This document shows positions 11,141 to 21,012 of a stretch of 64,000 bases of DNA, in pieces (position 1 is the stretch's first letter; each line of letters starts with the position of its first letter). The notes beneath the pieces were generated by a model. It saw only the letters and a program-made list of their open reading frames with translations, had not been told where the DNA came from and ran no database searches. The translations under genes and the position numbers were made by a program. Source of the stretch: Tethya wilhelma (Eukaryota; Porifera; Demospongiae; Tethyida; Tethyidae); assembly GCA_964030475.1 (NCBI GenBank), contig CAXIPT010000001.1:22846776-22910775 (forward strand). The letters run 5' to 3'.

Positions 11141-12330
11141 TCAATAATAAGCATTATTCATTACTTCCTGCTGATGAAGACTATTGGTCGAAACATGTTC
11201 GGGATGCCTGAACCAGAAGACTGAAGAACATCCAACCCAAGGAGAACAGGAGGCCTGAAGGTCCAACAATAAAATTATTTCGAGCAAAGCGGCTACCAAT
11301 GGTGGACAGGAAGCCGTCCAAAATTGCTCTAAACTGGAAAGTTTAAACATTATGATACCAGTTAAAAGCCAGACTGAAGAGATAGTCAGCCAAAAGATGC
11401 TAAACAGACCTCAAAATCTACGGGAGCATCAGCCTGGTACACCACCGCCCACACCTGGCAACCCTTACCAACAACTACAAATGATAGCCAAAATGAGAAA
11501 GAACAGAATAATATTATCAAGCCCATTGAATCATCCATGGTACTGGGAGAAATGCCAAACTGGGCAGATGCTTCACCAAGTGTAGAAGATAGCAACCAGA
11601 TAATTTCATTATACATCAAATGACACAATACAGAGAGATTAAACAAAAAGATGACATTCAAGATGAAGGCAAAAATGAAGAACAAGAGACATCCAACGTA
11701 TCAGAGAAACACCACGGTCAGAGAGAAGAAAGCATGGAATGTCACGAGTCTGCAGATCACAGGGCAGCACACCAAGAACTCACTAGACAACTGGAGGAAA
11801 TAAGTAAGCAAATTTACACAACTTTAATAAACTTAACTAAAGCTAACCACCACAAGAAATTCATGGAAACTGTCTGAGAGCCAGAAAGCCACCAAAGGGC
11901 CTATCCATATGGTGCCAACCACATATTTACCATTCAAATACAGATGTTGAAACTGAATGGCACAAAATCCAAAAAGTAACCACAATGAAACTTACAACAC
12001 TTCTCGTAAGGCACACTAGAAATGTAATCAAGCAACACAAACAAATGATCAACAAAATCCAGGATGAAATAAAAGAAATGCTGCCAATCAGCACAAATAG
12101 CCAAAACTTGATCACAGAATGGAACAAAATACACAGGAATGCAGTGAACAAAGTAAAACCACTTAGAGAAAAACTAGAACGAAACAGACTCAAGAAACTC
12201 AAACGCCTATAGACCAAAAACAGCATAAACAATGAAAATACTATAGCTGTTACTCTTATTGATAATTATTTTGTTTGTAAAAATGATAAAAAATTTACTA
12301 ATTGATGACAAACTGTTAAAGAAGCAAGAA
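11141..12330 (+). mobile_element. Probable decayed retroelement fragment
   Basis: Three plus-strand frames follow each other (11352-11585, 11620-11877, 11985-12212). They encode very basic, Gln/Lys-rich, coiled-coil-prone protein, the last ending KLERNRLKKLKRL. Upstream, near 11170-11200, is 'GATGAAGACTATTGGTCGAAAC', a phrase of the type common in retroelement termini. No reverse transcriptase domain is present. The N-terminal part of a Penelope-like or LINE element is the best guess, with low certainty; a decayed host gene is possible. Confidence 0.3.
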
Positions 12331-12394
12331 TACAAACAAATTCACACGAGCAGCTCCCTCCCATAACCAACTAACCGCTAAAGCACTCACATAG

Positions 12395-13037
12395 GAAAAG
12401 CCACTTATATGCCTAAAACCATCGCTAAAGTAACAAATACAAACATGCCAGGGGTGGTCACAACCATACCCGCTGTACTAACACCCGCGACCAGGATCAA
12501 GATGCGATCAAGGGTTCAAAGCAACAAAAATTGGCCCCATCAAGGGTCAAGAAAGCTCTACTGCTCGCTTTCGATCAATGGTCAAACGTCATTAGCTGCA
12601 AATAGCACGTTTTAGTGGGTCAAAGTTCAAATTTATCACAATCAAGGCCTTCCAAAGTGGTGAAATCAAGGGTCAAGGCCTAAAAATTGGACGGATCAAA
12701 TTTTGATCTCAGTTGCGGGTGTTAGTACAGCGGGTATGGTTGTGAACACCCCTTGTCTCAAGTTCTAAGTTCTTCTTTTTCTATCTTGGTTCAACTTTTC
12801 TCAGAGACTACTCACTTTTAGAAGCTGATTCTTGAATGAAAGAACTTGGTTTCTTTCGGGACAGTCGCTTTTGCCATCAGTTTTTAGCGTCTCTCATTGA
12901 GTAGCTAGATACAAGGCGAAAAGTGCCTCCTCCATATGGCCACCATTAATTTCTACACTCATGCATAATTTATTAGCTTCTAGAAAATTCGAATTGACGA
13001 CCCTTTCCACACACAAAAGTGTGCGTTATTTGGTTGC
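12395..13037 (-). repeat. Dispersed repeat interrupted by a MITE
   Basis: Read on the minus strand, 13037-12753 and 12450-12395 match 30728-31080 on the plus strand. Shared blocks include 'CCAAATAACGCACAC', 'GGGTCGTCAA', 'CAAGAATCAGCTTCT', 'CTGAGAAAAGT/TTGAGAAAAGT' and 'TGGCATGTTTG...TTACTTTAGCGATGG'. The two homologous parts are separated here by the 302-bp element at 12451-12752, which the other copy lacks. Divergence looks like roughly 10-20%. Confidence 0.7.
12451..12752. mobile_element. MITE with ~41-bp terminal inverted repeats
   Basis: The left end starts GGGGTGGTCACAACCATA and the right end is its reverse complement over about 41 bp with two or three mismatches (TGGTTGTGAACACCCC at the end). 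The interior carries repeated 'GATCAAGGGTCAA'-like phrases and no gene. It sits inside the dispersed repeat at 12395-13037. The paralogue near 31040 lacks it and acts as an empty site. No clean target-site duplication could be read because the flanks have diverged. Confidence 0.75.
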
Positions 13038-13293
13038 TCTTCTTAAGAGATGAATAAGGACTTTGATTATCATAACATATAGAAAGGCAAGTAAATCTTA
13101 TGATACAGCTCCTGCCTCCAAATGACTGAGATGTGTGTTTCACTTCAGTACTATGATCAAGCAGGCTACACAACTTGTGTTTTACCAGCTCAGCAGCCTG
13201 CCGCTGGCTCAGTGAGTCTGGCTTGCCAGACTACTAGCTCAGTAGCTACCAACTCAAATGTAAGTAGTCATGTGTCAAAATTAATGTAATTTG

Positions 13294-13608
13294 TAGAAAT
13301 ATGGAAAAACGAGAACAAACAAGTAAAAAAAACATTAGAAATGTAATGAGACACAGGAATGGCCGCTAAATCGTAAAAAGAAAGCAAACAAGATGGAATG
13401 GCTGTTAGAGTGTGTAAGGAATTCTTCCTGTGGGTAAAATGAGAGACTCAATAAGGAGATTGTGCCCATACAGGAAGAATTCTGCACACACTCTAACAGC
13501 CATTCCATCTTGTTTGCGTTCTTTTTACGACTCTGATTTAGCCATTCCTGTGTCTCATTACATTCCAATGTTTTTTTTACTTGTTTGTTCTCATTTTCCA
13601 TATTTCTA
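13294..13608. mobile_element. Foldback MITE, family F copy 1
   Basis: Arms 13295-13431 and 13470-13607 are near-perfect inverted repeats of about 137 bp separated by a 38-base loop. The termini read TAGAAATATGG and CCATATTTCTA, so TA may be the duplicated target. The arms share the sequence 'GAATGGCTGTTAGAGTGTGT' with the second copy at 25212-25479. No coding capacity. Confidence 0.75.
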
Positions 13609-13625
13609 TAGAATAAAATGTATTG

Positions 13626-13725
13626 GTACCAAAAATAATTATACAGATGTGCATGACCAAATACTGTCCTATAGGACAAGTAGCTCATTCAGTGGTAGAG
13701 TACAACTTGTATCAAGTGGTTCACA
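13626..13725 (-). pseudogene. Receptor-like gene relic, ectodomain piece
   Basis: The minus strand has remnants of the YHCMSYLSNRTVVGHCLYNYF block, with frame breaks, directly beside the foldback element. Only about 100 bp remains. Unique sequence with no gene follows to 14029. Confidence 0.6.
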
Positions 13726-14029
13726 AGCTAGTTGAGTGTGTCGAGGCTTGCATGCGCACCATCGGTGCCTTCATTACAAGTGTGGAAAAGATGTTAACAA
13801 TGTAGTTCACTGGACCACACTTCATATGCACACACTGTGTATGATGGATTGTATCATAGCTAGAGTAATGAACACTCAGCATCAGTATCAAGAAACTAAT
13901 CCACCTATAGAGGCCAAGGTTAGCCATATAATATATTAGGTCAATAGGAACTCTTGGCGACTGGATTTTCTTGAAGCGCTAACCTAGCGCTACAGATTGA
14001 TACCAAAATTGTTATCACAGCACTAGGCA

Positions 14030-14857
14030 AAACAAATTGTTCCCACTTTTTCTTGACCTACTTCAGTGCTACCGTTTGGAAGGGCCTCTGAAAATGGCAG
14101 TGTAGATCCACAAAGGAGCATCTGCTGGAAGTCAGACTTGATTTTTCAGAAAGAGAAAGAGTTGCTCTATTCAAACGCTGGGTAAACCTAGCTCACATTT
14201 GCCCTGAAAGATTTTTACAGACGTGTGAAAAAAACTGGAAGTTTGTGGTGAGATAATTAGCTTGTGGAATGCGTTTACCCTGAATTTTTTAATGTTTGTA
14301 TTGAGAGTGGACTGCTGGCCTAACGACTGCAAAGGATAAACAGCAATCAGATAATCTAGCATTAGAGTCTGGAGTAGAGTCAGTTTAGGATGCAAGCAAA
14401 ATGGGTCATATATACCACGAAGAATGTCTAGATTCCACAAACTTAATACAGCAAAGTAGTACTGATCAAAAAAAGATTGTAGTTATTTCTGGGAATTAGT
14501 CTAACAAACAGTGGTGTAGTTGCAAGTTGACACATAACCATTCAGTGCTCCTGATGTAGCTGATATTCTGAACAGTATGACTATGATGCAAAAGACAGTG
14601 AGAGGAAGAAATGCCACAGCAATGTACTTCAACCAGTTGTACTTGTAATCTTTACATTCAACACAAGCCAAACTATAAGAGTAGACAGGATGGGAATATG
14701 CATCCAAACATTGGCTGCACATTAAACCAGTATTATAGCGGTATTGAAGAATATAAGAATACTTTTCAGTAAACCAACACAAAGCAGGGTTATTTTCGTG
14801 AGTAAGTTTGGGAAGCCTCCAGTAATCTTTATGAAATGTACAATTGGCACTCAAAAA
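14030..14857 (-). pseudogene. Partial receptor copy at a contig end, same sequence as 18387-19214
   Basis: This 828-bp block appears identical to 18387-19214 (offset 4357) and stops at the N at 14858. It carries part of the variable ectodomain, the GLMCSQCLDAYSHPVYS block, the first membrane segment, an 11-bp deletion that shifts the frame after NGY, and the WNLDILRGIYDPFC block. The block then runs into unrelated sequence (14030-14335) that replaces the rest of the gene. It is probably the same locus as copy 4 represented twice, not a separate gene. Confidence 0.7.
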
Positions 14858-15808
14858 NTACCTGATTATCTTGAGAATGCCAGCTCTATGATCAAAATTG
14901 ATGGTACTTATGTTCATGAATCGAAATTATTAGGAAATTTTTAATGATGTGTAGAATCTTGCAAAACAGTGTAGTTTCTTGAGATTTAAGTTTTTTGTGC
15001 TTCTCTCAATGTTTAGCTTAGAAACTGCACCCATCGATCATATCCCATGCATAGTGTGCATTATCTAGAAATACAGTTCTGGACGTCACTGGAACTGTAC
15101 TGCTCTGGTTCTGGCTCTGGATGTGATGTGCTTGGCTCAGTTGGCTTAGCTGCTTGCACTGGTAAATAACTCCTTTGATTGCAAGTTAAATTTCAAGTCT
15201 TTGTAGCGGCCGTGCTTCATAACCTAGCTAGCTTAGCCTGTGACTTTTGTCACAGTTGTCAGGTTTGCCAGTGAACTTCACTGCATAATCATGTGGCATC
15301 ATGCAGTGTGGCTTGACTAGTAGAGGCTAGCTTAGTTTAACTGTTCATCAAGTTTTACCGACCAATGTGTTTCTAAACTGAGCAGTTTCCAAACTGACTC
15401 AGATTTATGGCTCAACTAAGCTGACATCAGCTAGTGTCAGCATAGCACAGCCTTGAGCAGTGTCCAACTAGCCTAGTACCACGATAATACCGTGATTTGT
15501 TGCATACGTTTCAGAAAAAAAAAAAGTGCTATAATAATGGTCTTTTGTACACATTGTGTGTTCAGTTGTGTATGCTAGTTGGCCTGCATTCTAGGAATAC
15601 AAATGTATTGATTTTTCAGTGTGGCTGTGCAGCTAGCTAAGCTATAAGCTGTATGGCTAGTACTGATATTATTCAGGTAGCCCATTGACCTGTTGGAGCC
15701 TCACCAGGCAATCCAACCTTGTACCTGATGAGCATTGAGTATGATGTCTACATTATATGTTATAGTGAAACTTCCCTGCTATACTGGATCTTGTTATCTT
15801 TCTTACAG

Positions 15809-15868
15809 ACTGGAACAGGAAAAACCTTGGCGTTTCTGCTTCCAGCTTTGATTCACATTGATGGACAA
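15809..15868 (+). CDS. Isolated DEAD-box helicase exon with Walker A motif (DDX43-like)
   Basis: The exon lies between an AG acceptor after a pyrimidine-rich stretch (15785-15808) and a GTAATG donor. It encodes 20 residues, TGTGKTLAFLLPALIHIDGQ, helicase motif I. The helicase gene at 31887-37838 ends in phase 0 with VGIAQ at a GTATGT donor, and in DDX43 proteins the next residues are TGTGKT followed by a short hydrophobic stretch. Phase, content and length all fit this being its twelfth exon, but it is 16 kb away and on the opposite strand. Confidence 0.75.
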
Positions 15869-16049
15869 GTAATGTATGTGTTAAATGTGTAGCCTTTTTC
15901 TCAAGCCATATGTGTCCTGTTATTGTACAGTAATATTTCATGTTCATTACTTTGAATCTTTTAGTAAAAATTGCGGTATGCAGAAAGATTGGTAACAAGG
16001 CGATGATATACTTGATGTGTGTGTCTTGTTTTTGTGTGTATGTGAGTGT

Positions 16050-16050
<1 letters not shown>

Positions 16051-16117
<67 letters not shown>
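16051..16117. repeat. (GT)n microsatellite at a contig end
   Basis: About 67 bases of nearly pure GT run straight into the N run at 16118-16131; the assembly very likely stopped because of it. Confidence 0.95.
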
Positions 16118-16131
16118 NNNNNNNNNNNNNN

Positions 16132-16674
16132 AGTGAGAGGAAGAAATGCCACAGCAATGTACTTCAACCAGTTGTACTTGTAGTCTTTACATTCAACACA
16201 AGCCAAACTATAAGAGTAGACAGGATGGGAATATCCATCCAAACATTGGCTGCACATTAGACCTGTGTTATAGCGGTAGGGTATACAAACATGATGAGTA
16301 TGATGAGAATAACACTTATCTTCAAACTGACACAAAGCTGTCTCGTTTCTGTGGTTAAGCCTGGGTATTTTCAAATAGTCATGATGAAATACCTGGTGAC
16401 CAAGCAAGTTATACAGACAGTGACCTACTACTGTCCTATTGAGCACTGAGTAGCTCATACAGTGGTAGAGTACAACATACACATCAAGTGTTTCCTGATC
16501 ACAGTAAACTATACTGTCGACATCACTTCCACACTCACAATGACTGAAGGTATTGTTGACTTTTACTGGTGAAGTCCAAATGGGACAAGATCCACTGATA
16601 TCAGAAGAGGATACAAACTGTATTGCCACTGTTACAACCAAACAAGAGGAGACAAAAATATACTCTATCTTCAT
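16132..16674 (-). CDS. Receptor-like membrane protein, copy 3 (N-terminal part, cut by a gap)
   Basis: An open frame from the ATG at 16674 to the gap edge, about 180 codons. It starts MKIEYIFVSSC with a hydrophobic signal region, then the standard ectodomain. Two features are special: an insertion in the YHCMSYSVLNRTVV block, and an unusual variable window with extra Cys and His (KCYSHHTHHVCIPYRYNTG). The C-terminal membrane half is lost at 16118-16131. It may be an intact gene in the genome. Confidence 0.75.
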
Positions 16675-17445
16675 ATCTTTGTGAATTAATTGACACTGGT
16701 ATAAAGGACTAGCTATGTATTAATGATACATAGGTTCATTTATAAATTTAGTACTCAGCAATTGGAGAGACTACTTATTTTTACAAAAGAGACTATAGGG
16801 AAAGAAAATCATTATATAGACTTCTGGGTAGAAACTCTTAGGAACACCAATTGATATAGTTTTGTATACAAAATATGTATTGATAAGATAACTATACTGC
16901 TATAGTTCTCCATTTCCTAAACATTTTGACAAGTACACCTCACTGAAAATTGATTACTAGTTGATAAGTTACGCAGATAACTACTGCACCAACACAATAC
17001 ATATTTTGGATGGAAAATATTTGGTAATTAATGTGAGCCACTTAAACAATATTTTTATTAGGTATACAATATTATGAACCAGGCTTTACAAACTGTACGG
17101 TCACTGCTACAACCACACAAGAGGAGACAAAAACACTTTCTTTCTTCATGTCTTAGTTGACACTAGTAGGTCAAACTATACTAATGGCAATATGAGTTGT
17201 TTTGCTAATCATAAAAATAATATGTATTTAGCAATTAGAGAGACTACTTTAGTGAAGAGACCAGAGAAAACATTATGGATTTGTGCATAAACTATAGGCT
17301 CACTTTGGGAAAGCCAATCAAAAGGTGTCCTGAAGTATAGTTTATAAACAATAGAAATAGAATGTGATACAGCCGTTTTATTACTTCTGAAACAATGTTA
17401 ACGTTTTGACTATTATGTGTAATGGTTGACCTGCAATATGCCTCC

Positions 17446-17485
<40 letters not shown>

Positions 17486-17486
17486 N

Positions 17487-17530
<44 letters not shown>

Positions 17531-17640
17531 TAGAGTTTCATGATCCTTCAAGTGGAGGCACTCGATGCCTGGTCAAGCGCCGCACACTTTAAGGGCATGC
17601 AGCTATGAGGAATTTTTCAAAAGAAATCAATATAATCATA
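16675..17640. other. Spacer with receptor-flank duplications and a CA tract
   Basis: About 16810-16880, 17290-17350 and 26054-26130 share flank sequence ('GGGAACACCAATTGA', 'TATAGTTTATAAACAATAG'), so spacers were duplicated with the genes. A relic of a receptor signal region lies at 17085-17160 on the minus strand ('CTTTCTTTCTTCATGTC'). A (CA)n tract at 17449-17527 contains the N at 17486. Confidence 0.55.
17449..17527. repeat. (CA)n microsatellite with a contig join
   Basis: Almost pure CA of about 79 bases, with one N at 17486 inside it. Confidence 0.95.
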
Positions 17641-17649
17641 CTTCTATAT

Positions 17650-17780
17650 CTTCACAAACCTAATGCCGTAAAGTAGTACTGAAGTTGTAGTAACTTTGAC
17701 TGAACAATCTAACAAATATTGCTACAGTGGAAAGTTGGCATATCAAGACATACTCATTCACTATAAATGTAGCTATTATG
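17650..17780 (-). pseudogene. Receptor-like gene relic, membrane-loop piece
   Basis: The minus strand shows a decayed version of the region between the first and second conserved membrane blocks (LFVRL...YYF). No start, stop or continuous frame remains. The stretch to 18386 shows no further gene; its last ~110 bp repeat the spacer at 7240-7345. Confidence 0.5.
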
Positions 17781-18527
17781 TAAGTTGCATCTAAGGAGAG
17801 GAAGAAATATCAACGCCAAAGATAGATTGGGTGCATGTGAATGTAAAAAGGCCATAAAAGAAGCATCCATAAGTAGATATGTTCTAAAATGCTTGTATCC
17901 TGGTTACCTACATTGCATCATCAAGGTTGCCAAGCATTACTATAGAGACATGATTACGTCAATTGAACTGGCAAATCAGACTTGAATAGCCATTTGAATG
18001 TGTTCAGTGCCATTAAGGACTGTCCAAAAAAATTTTAGCCTGCGCCCCGTAGTTCAATTAATGACATCACGTAAGGCCTGTAGTAATTAGGGAAACCGTC
18101 AAATTGTCGATGATGTCATGTATCATTTTTGATCGCAAGTTGAAGATAGTTAGCGCTACGCTTAGAAAAACTGTAATACGAAGGCTTTAACGTTATCTTT
18201 ACTCTTATAAAGCTATTTAAAACTTGTAGCAGAAGCTAAAACCGTCTCTGGATGAGTTTGCGAACGCTAATTATAATATGACATTGTTAAGTGGTATGGC
18301 AAAACAGCAGAGTGATATTGCGTACATGCATGACACACTGTTTACCACCATGATACTACACAGATGCAAGCATCTTTGGGGCGAGNAAACAAATTGTTCC
18401 CACTTTTTCTTGACCTACTTCAGTGCTACCGTTTGGAAGGGCCTCTGAAAATGGCAGTGTAGATCCACAAAGGAGCATCTGCTGGAAGTCAGACTTGATT
18501 TTTCAGAAAGAGAAAGAGTTGCTCTAT

Positions 18528-19472
18528 TCAAACGCTGGGTAAACCTAGCTCACATTTGCCCTGAAAGATTTTTACAGACGTGTGAAAAAAACTGGAAGTT
18601 TGTGGTGAGATAATTAGCTTGTGGAATGCGTTTACCCTGAATTTTTTAATGTTTGTATTGAGAGTGGACTGCTGGCCTAACGACTGCAAAGGATAAACAG
18701 CAATCAGATAATCTAGCATTAGAGTCTGGAGTAGAGTCAGTTTAGGATGCAAGCAAAATGGGTCATATATACCACGAAGAATGTCTAGATTCCACAAACT
18801 TAATACAGCAAAGTAGTACTGATCAAAAAAAGATTGTAGTTATTTCTGGGAATTAGTCTAACAAACAGTGGTGTAGTTGCAAGTTGACACATAACCATTC
18901 AGTGCTCCTGATGTAGCTGATATTCTGAACAGTATGACTATGATGCAAAAGACAGTGAGAGGAAGAAATGCCACAGCAATGTACTTCAACCAGTTGTACT
19001 TGTAATCTTTACATTCAACACAAGCCAAACTATAAGAGTAGACAGGATGGGAATATGCATCCAAACATTGGCTGCACATTAAACCAGTATTATAGCGGTA
19101 TTGAAGAATATAAGAATACTTTTCAGTAAACCAACACAAAGCAGGGTTATTTTCGTGAGTAAGTTTGGGAAGCCTCCAGTAATCTTTATGAAATGTACAA
19201 TTGGCACTCAAAAAATTATACAGACAGTGACCTACTACTGTCCTATTGGACAAGTAGCTCATACAGTGGTAGAGTACAACATACACATCAAGTGTTTCCT
19301 GATCACAGTTAACTACATAGTCAACATCATTTCCACACTCACAATGACTGAAGGTATTGTTGACTTTTACTGGTGAAGTCCAAATGGGACAAGATACATT
19401 CATATCAGACTGTGAAGTGAATACAAAATGTATCACTAAAACCAACAAGAAGACAACATCTAGTTTTTCCAT
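18528..19472 (-). pseudogene. Receptor-like membrane protein, copy 4 (truncated)
   Basis: The N-terminal part is open for 204 codons from 19472 (MEKLDVVFLLVLVIH signal region, then CPIWTSPVKV, SHCECGNDVD, YHCMSYLSNRTVVGHCLYNFL, a distinct variable window with CTFHKDYWRLP and CWFTEKY, then GLMCSQCLDAY). An 11-bp deletion near 18890 shifts the frame just after the first membrane segment (NGYVSTCNYTTVC, stop). A further open piece at 18528-18797 carries WNLDILRGIYDPFC to LDYLIAVYPL, then enters unrelated sequence, so the rest of the membrane domain is gone. A secreted or single-pass product of ~200 residues is possible, but decay is simpler. Confidence 0.75.
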
Positions 19473-20378
19473 CCTGGCTCTGGTAGGTCATATATAGTAG
19501 CTATACAAGAATGAGCATTGGCAAACAGCAGAAGACATTCTAACATACTAAGAGACAATGGTGTTGTAATACACTCAAACATGAAAACTACCCTTTAATG
19601 CATTGAAAGTTTGTTTTTTTTTGGAACATAACAATTATCTGTGTGGGCATGCAAGTACATATAGCAATGCCCTCTGGGGCAGAGCCCTCCCATGTATGTC
19701 TGAGTGAGTTCATTATTTGGAGATTATGTGTAGTTCATTAAGTCTCAGCTGTGAGGATTACATAAGTCGTTTTGTGTGTGTGTGTGTCTATTACTAAATC
19801 ATGTGAAGAACAACAGCTCCAGAAGCAAAACGGAAGGTACTTGCATTCATGAATCAAGATTATCTTAAAATTTGACATGTAGAATCTTGCAGAACACTAT
19901 ATCTGAGGCTTTGTGCTTCTCTGAGCACTTAGATTCAAAACTGCGCCCATCGATCATGCCCAGTATAGTGTGCATGTGCTAATTGTCTAGAATATAAAGT
20001 AAAGCTTGAACTGTGACTTTATATCATATAGCTGCTTGGACAGGTAAGTAACTATAGCTAAGTCAAATTTAGTAAGAATAACATACTTCATACAACTATA
20101 TACATGATAGTAGCTTAGGTGTTTGTTGTTTTGTATGAGCAATCATAATTATAACTCCACTAGTGACTCACTGCATACCTGGAAATGAATACTGTACAAT
20201 GTATCACTCATAGAACTTTTTCCCCCTTTTTTGCCCCTTTCTGGCAAACTGAGCCATACGTCGTGATTAGATGCCTTGCGCTAAGGCACTTGGCAATTAT
20301 ATTGCAACAAAATTCATAGCCACAACTAATTATAAAGAGTACCAAATAGCTAGACTAGAGTTCACTTGTAGTTTACTA
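19473..20378. other. Spacer upstream of copy 4
   Basis: Holds a minus-strand copy of the dispersed repeat at about 19840-20000 ('CTTTGTGCTTCTCTGAGC', 'GCCCATCGATCATGCCC'). No gene is seen. Confidence 0.45.
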
Positions 20379-20571
20379 TACCGTAAATCCAGAAATTTGT
20401 ACATATTAAGTTTTATTATTCTGCATCATCTATTTTTCGCGAGGTTACCGCGAAAAATGAAAGCGCAAAAGTGAAGTAAACAATATTAACAATCTGTTCC
20501 TACGTATATTTCTTTCACTATACTCGAACCACATAATACAAACAACAGCGAAATTTTCTGCACTTACGGTA
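20379..20571. mobile_element. MITE with TACCGTAA termini
   Basis: The left end reads TACCGTAAATCCAGAAATTT and the right end, reverse complemented, TACCGTAAGTGCAGAAAATT. The interior includes 'TTTTTCGCGAGG' and 'CCGCGAAAAATG'. It is 193 bp with no coding capacity. Related elements are at 30147-30339, 44821-45027 and 50433-50605. The region 20572-21012 that follows is AT-rich and has no gene. Confidence 0.65.
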
Positions 20572-21012
20572 GTTAATATACAGCAAAAGAGATTGTTTCT
20601 GCATCTAAGAATTACGAAAGAAACATTGCATCAACATTAATCTTTAGAGCTTTTTCTTATTTTGTATTAATAGCAGTGGCCCTTGCAAATAAAAGATCGC
20701 CAACACTATATTGGGGAATATTAGAAAACAGAGGGCATGGGAACATGCCTATACAGTATACCACTTTATCTTAAAGTCAATTAATTTTAAATTGCAGAAA
20801 AAGCATAGATACCATCACTGATCAAGTGCATGTATGTCTACATGAGTGATTAGTTTGACAATAAATCTTAAATCTTCTGTTGACTAGAAAAACAACTATA
20901 CAGGTAGTTTGAAGTGAGTAATTAAAATAACAGACACACAACATTCTCTACATATCTAAAAATTATTTTCTCTACAAAAGACAAAATTATATTATGTACA
21001 CCAAAACTGTGT

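Larger units (their letters stand above)
14859..16117. other. Small contig between gaps, with one helicase exon and a GT tract
   Basis: Bounded by an N at 14858 and an N run at 16118. It contains a minus-strand copy of the dispersed repeat (about 14920-15075), the helicase exon at 15809-15868 and a (GT)n tract at 16051-16117. No receptor sequence is present, unlike both neighbours. Confidence 0.6.

Noticed and set aside
11386..12232. Minus-strand hydrophobic frames (for example a 101-codon Phe/Leu-rich one)
   Set aside because: Antisense of Lys/Gln-rich plus-strand sequence, which automatically looks hydrophobic when reversed.
14171..14917. An additional independent receptor gene
   Set aside because: The block is identical to 18528-19214 and stops at an N, so it is probably the same locus counted twice.
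15753..16260. Frames encoding His/Thr or Cys/Val runs
   Set aside because: Translations of the GT/CA microsatellite and of Ns, not proteins.
20271..20474. 67-codon plus-strand frame
   Set aside because: It runs into the MITE at 20379-20571 and has no support.
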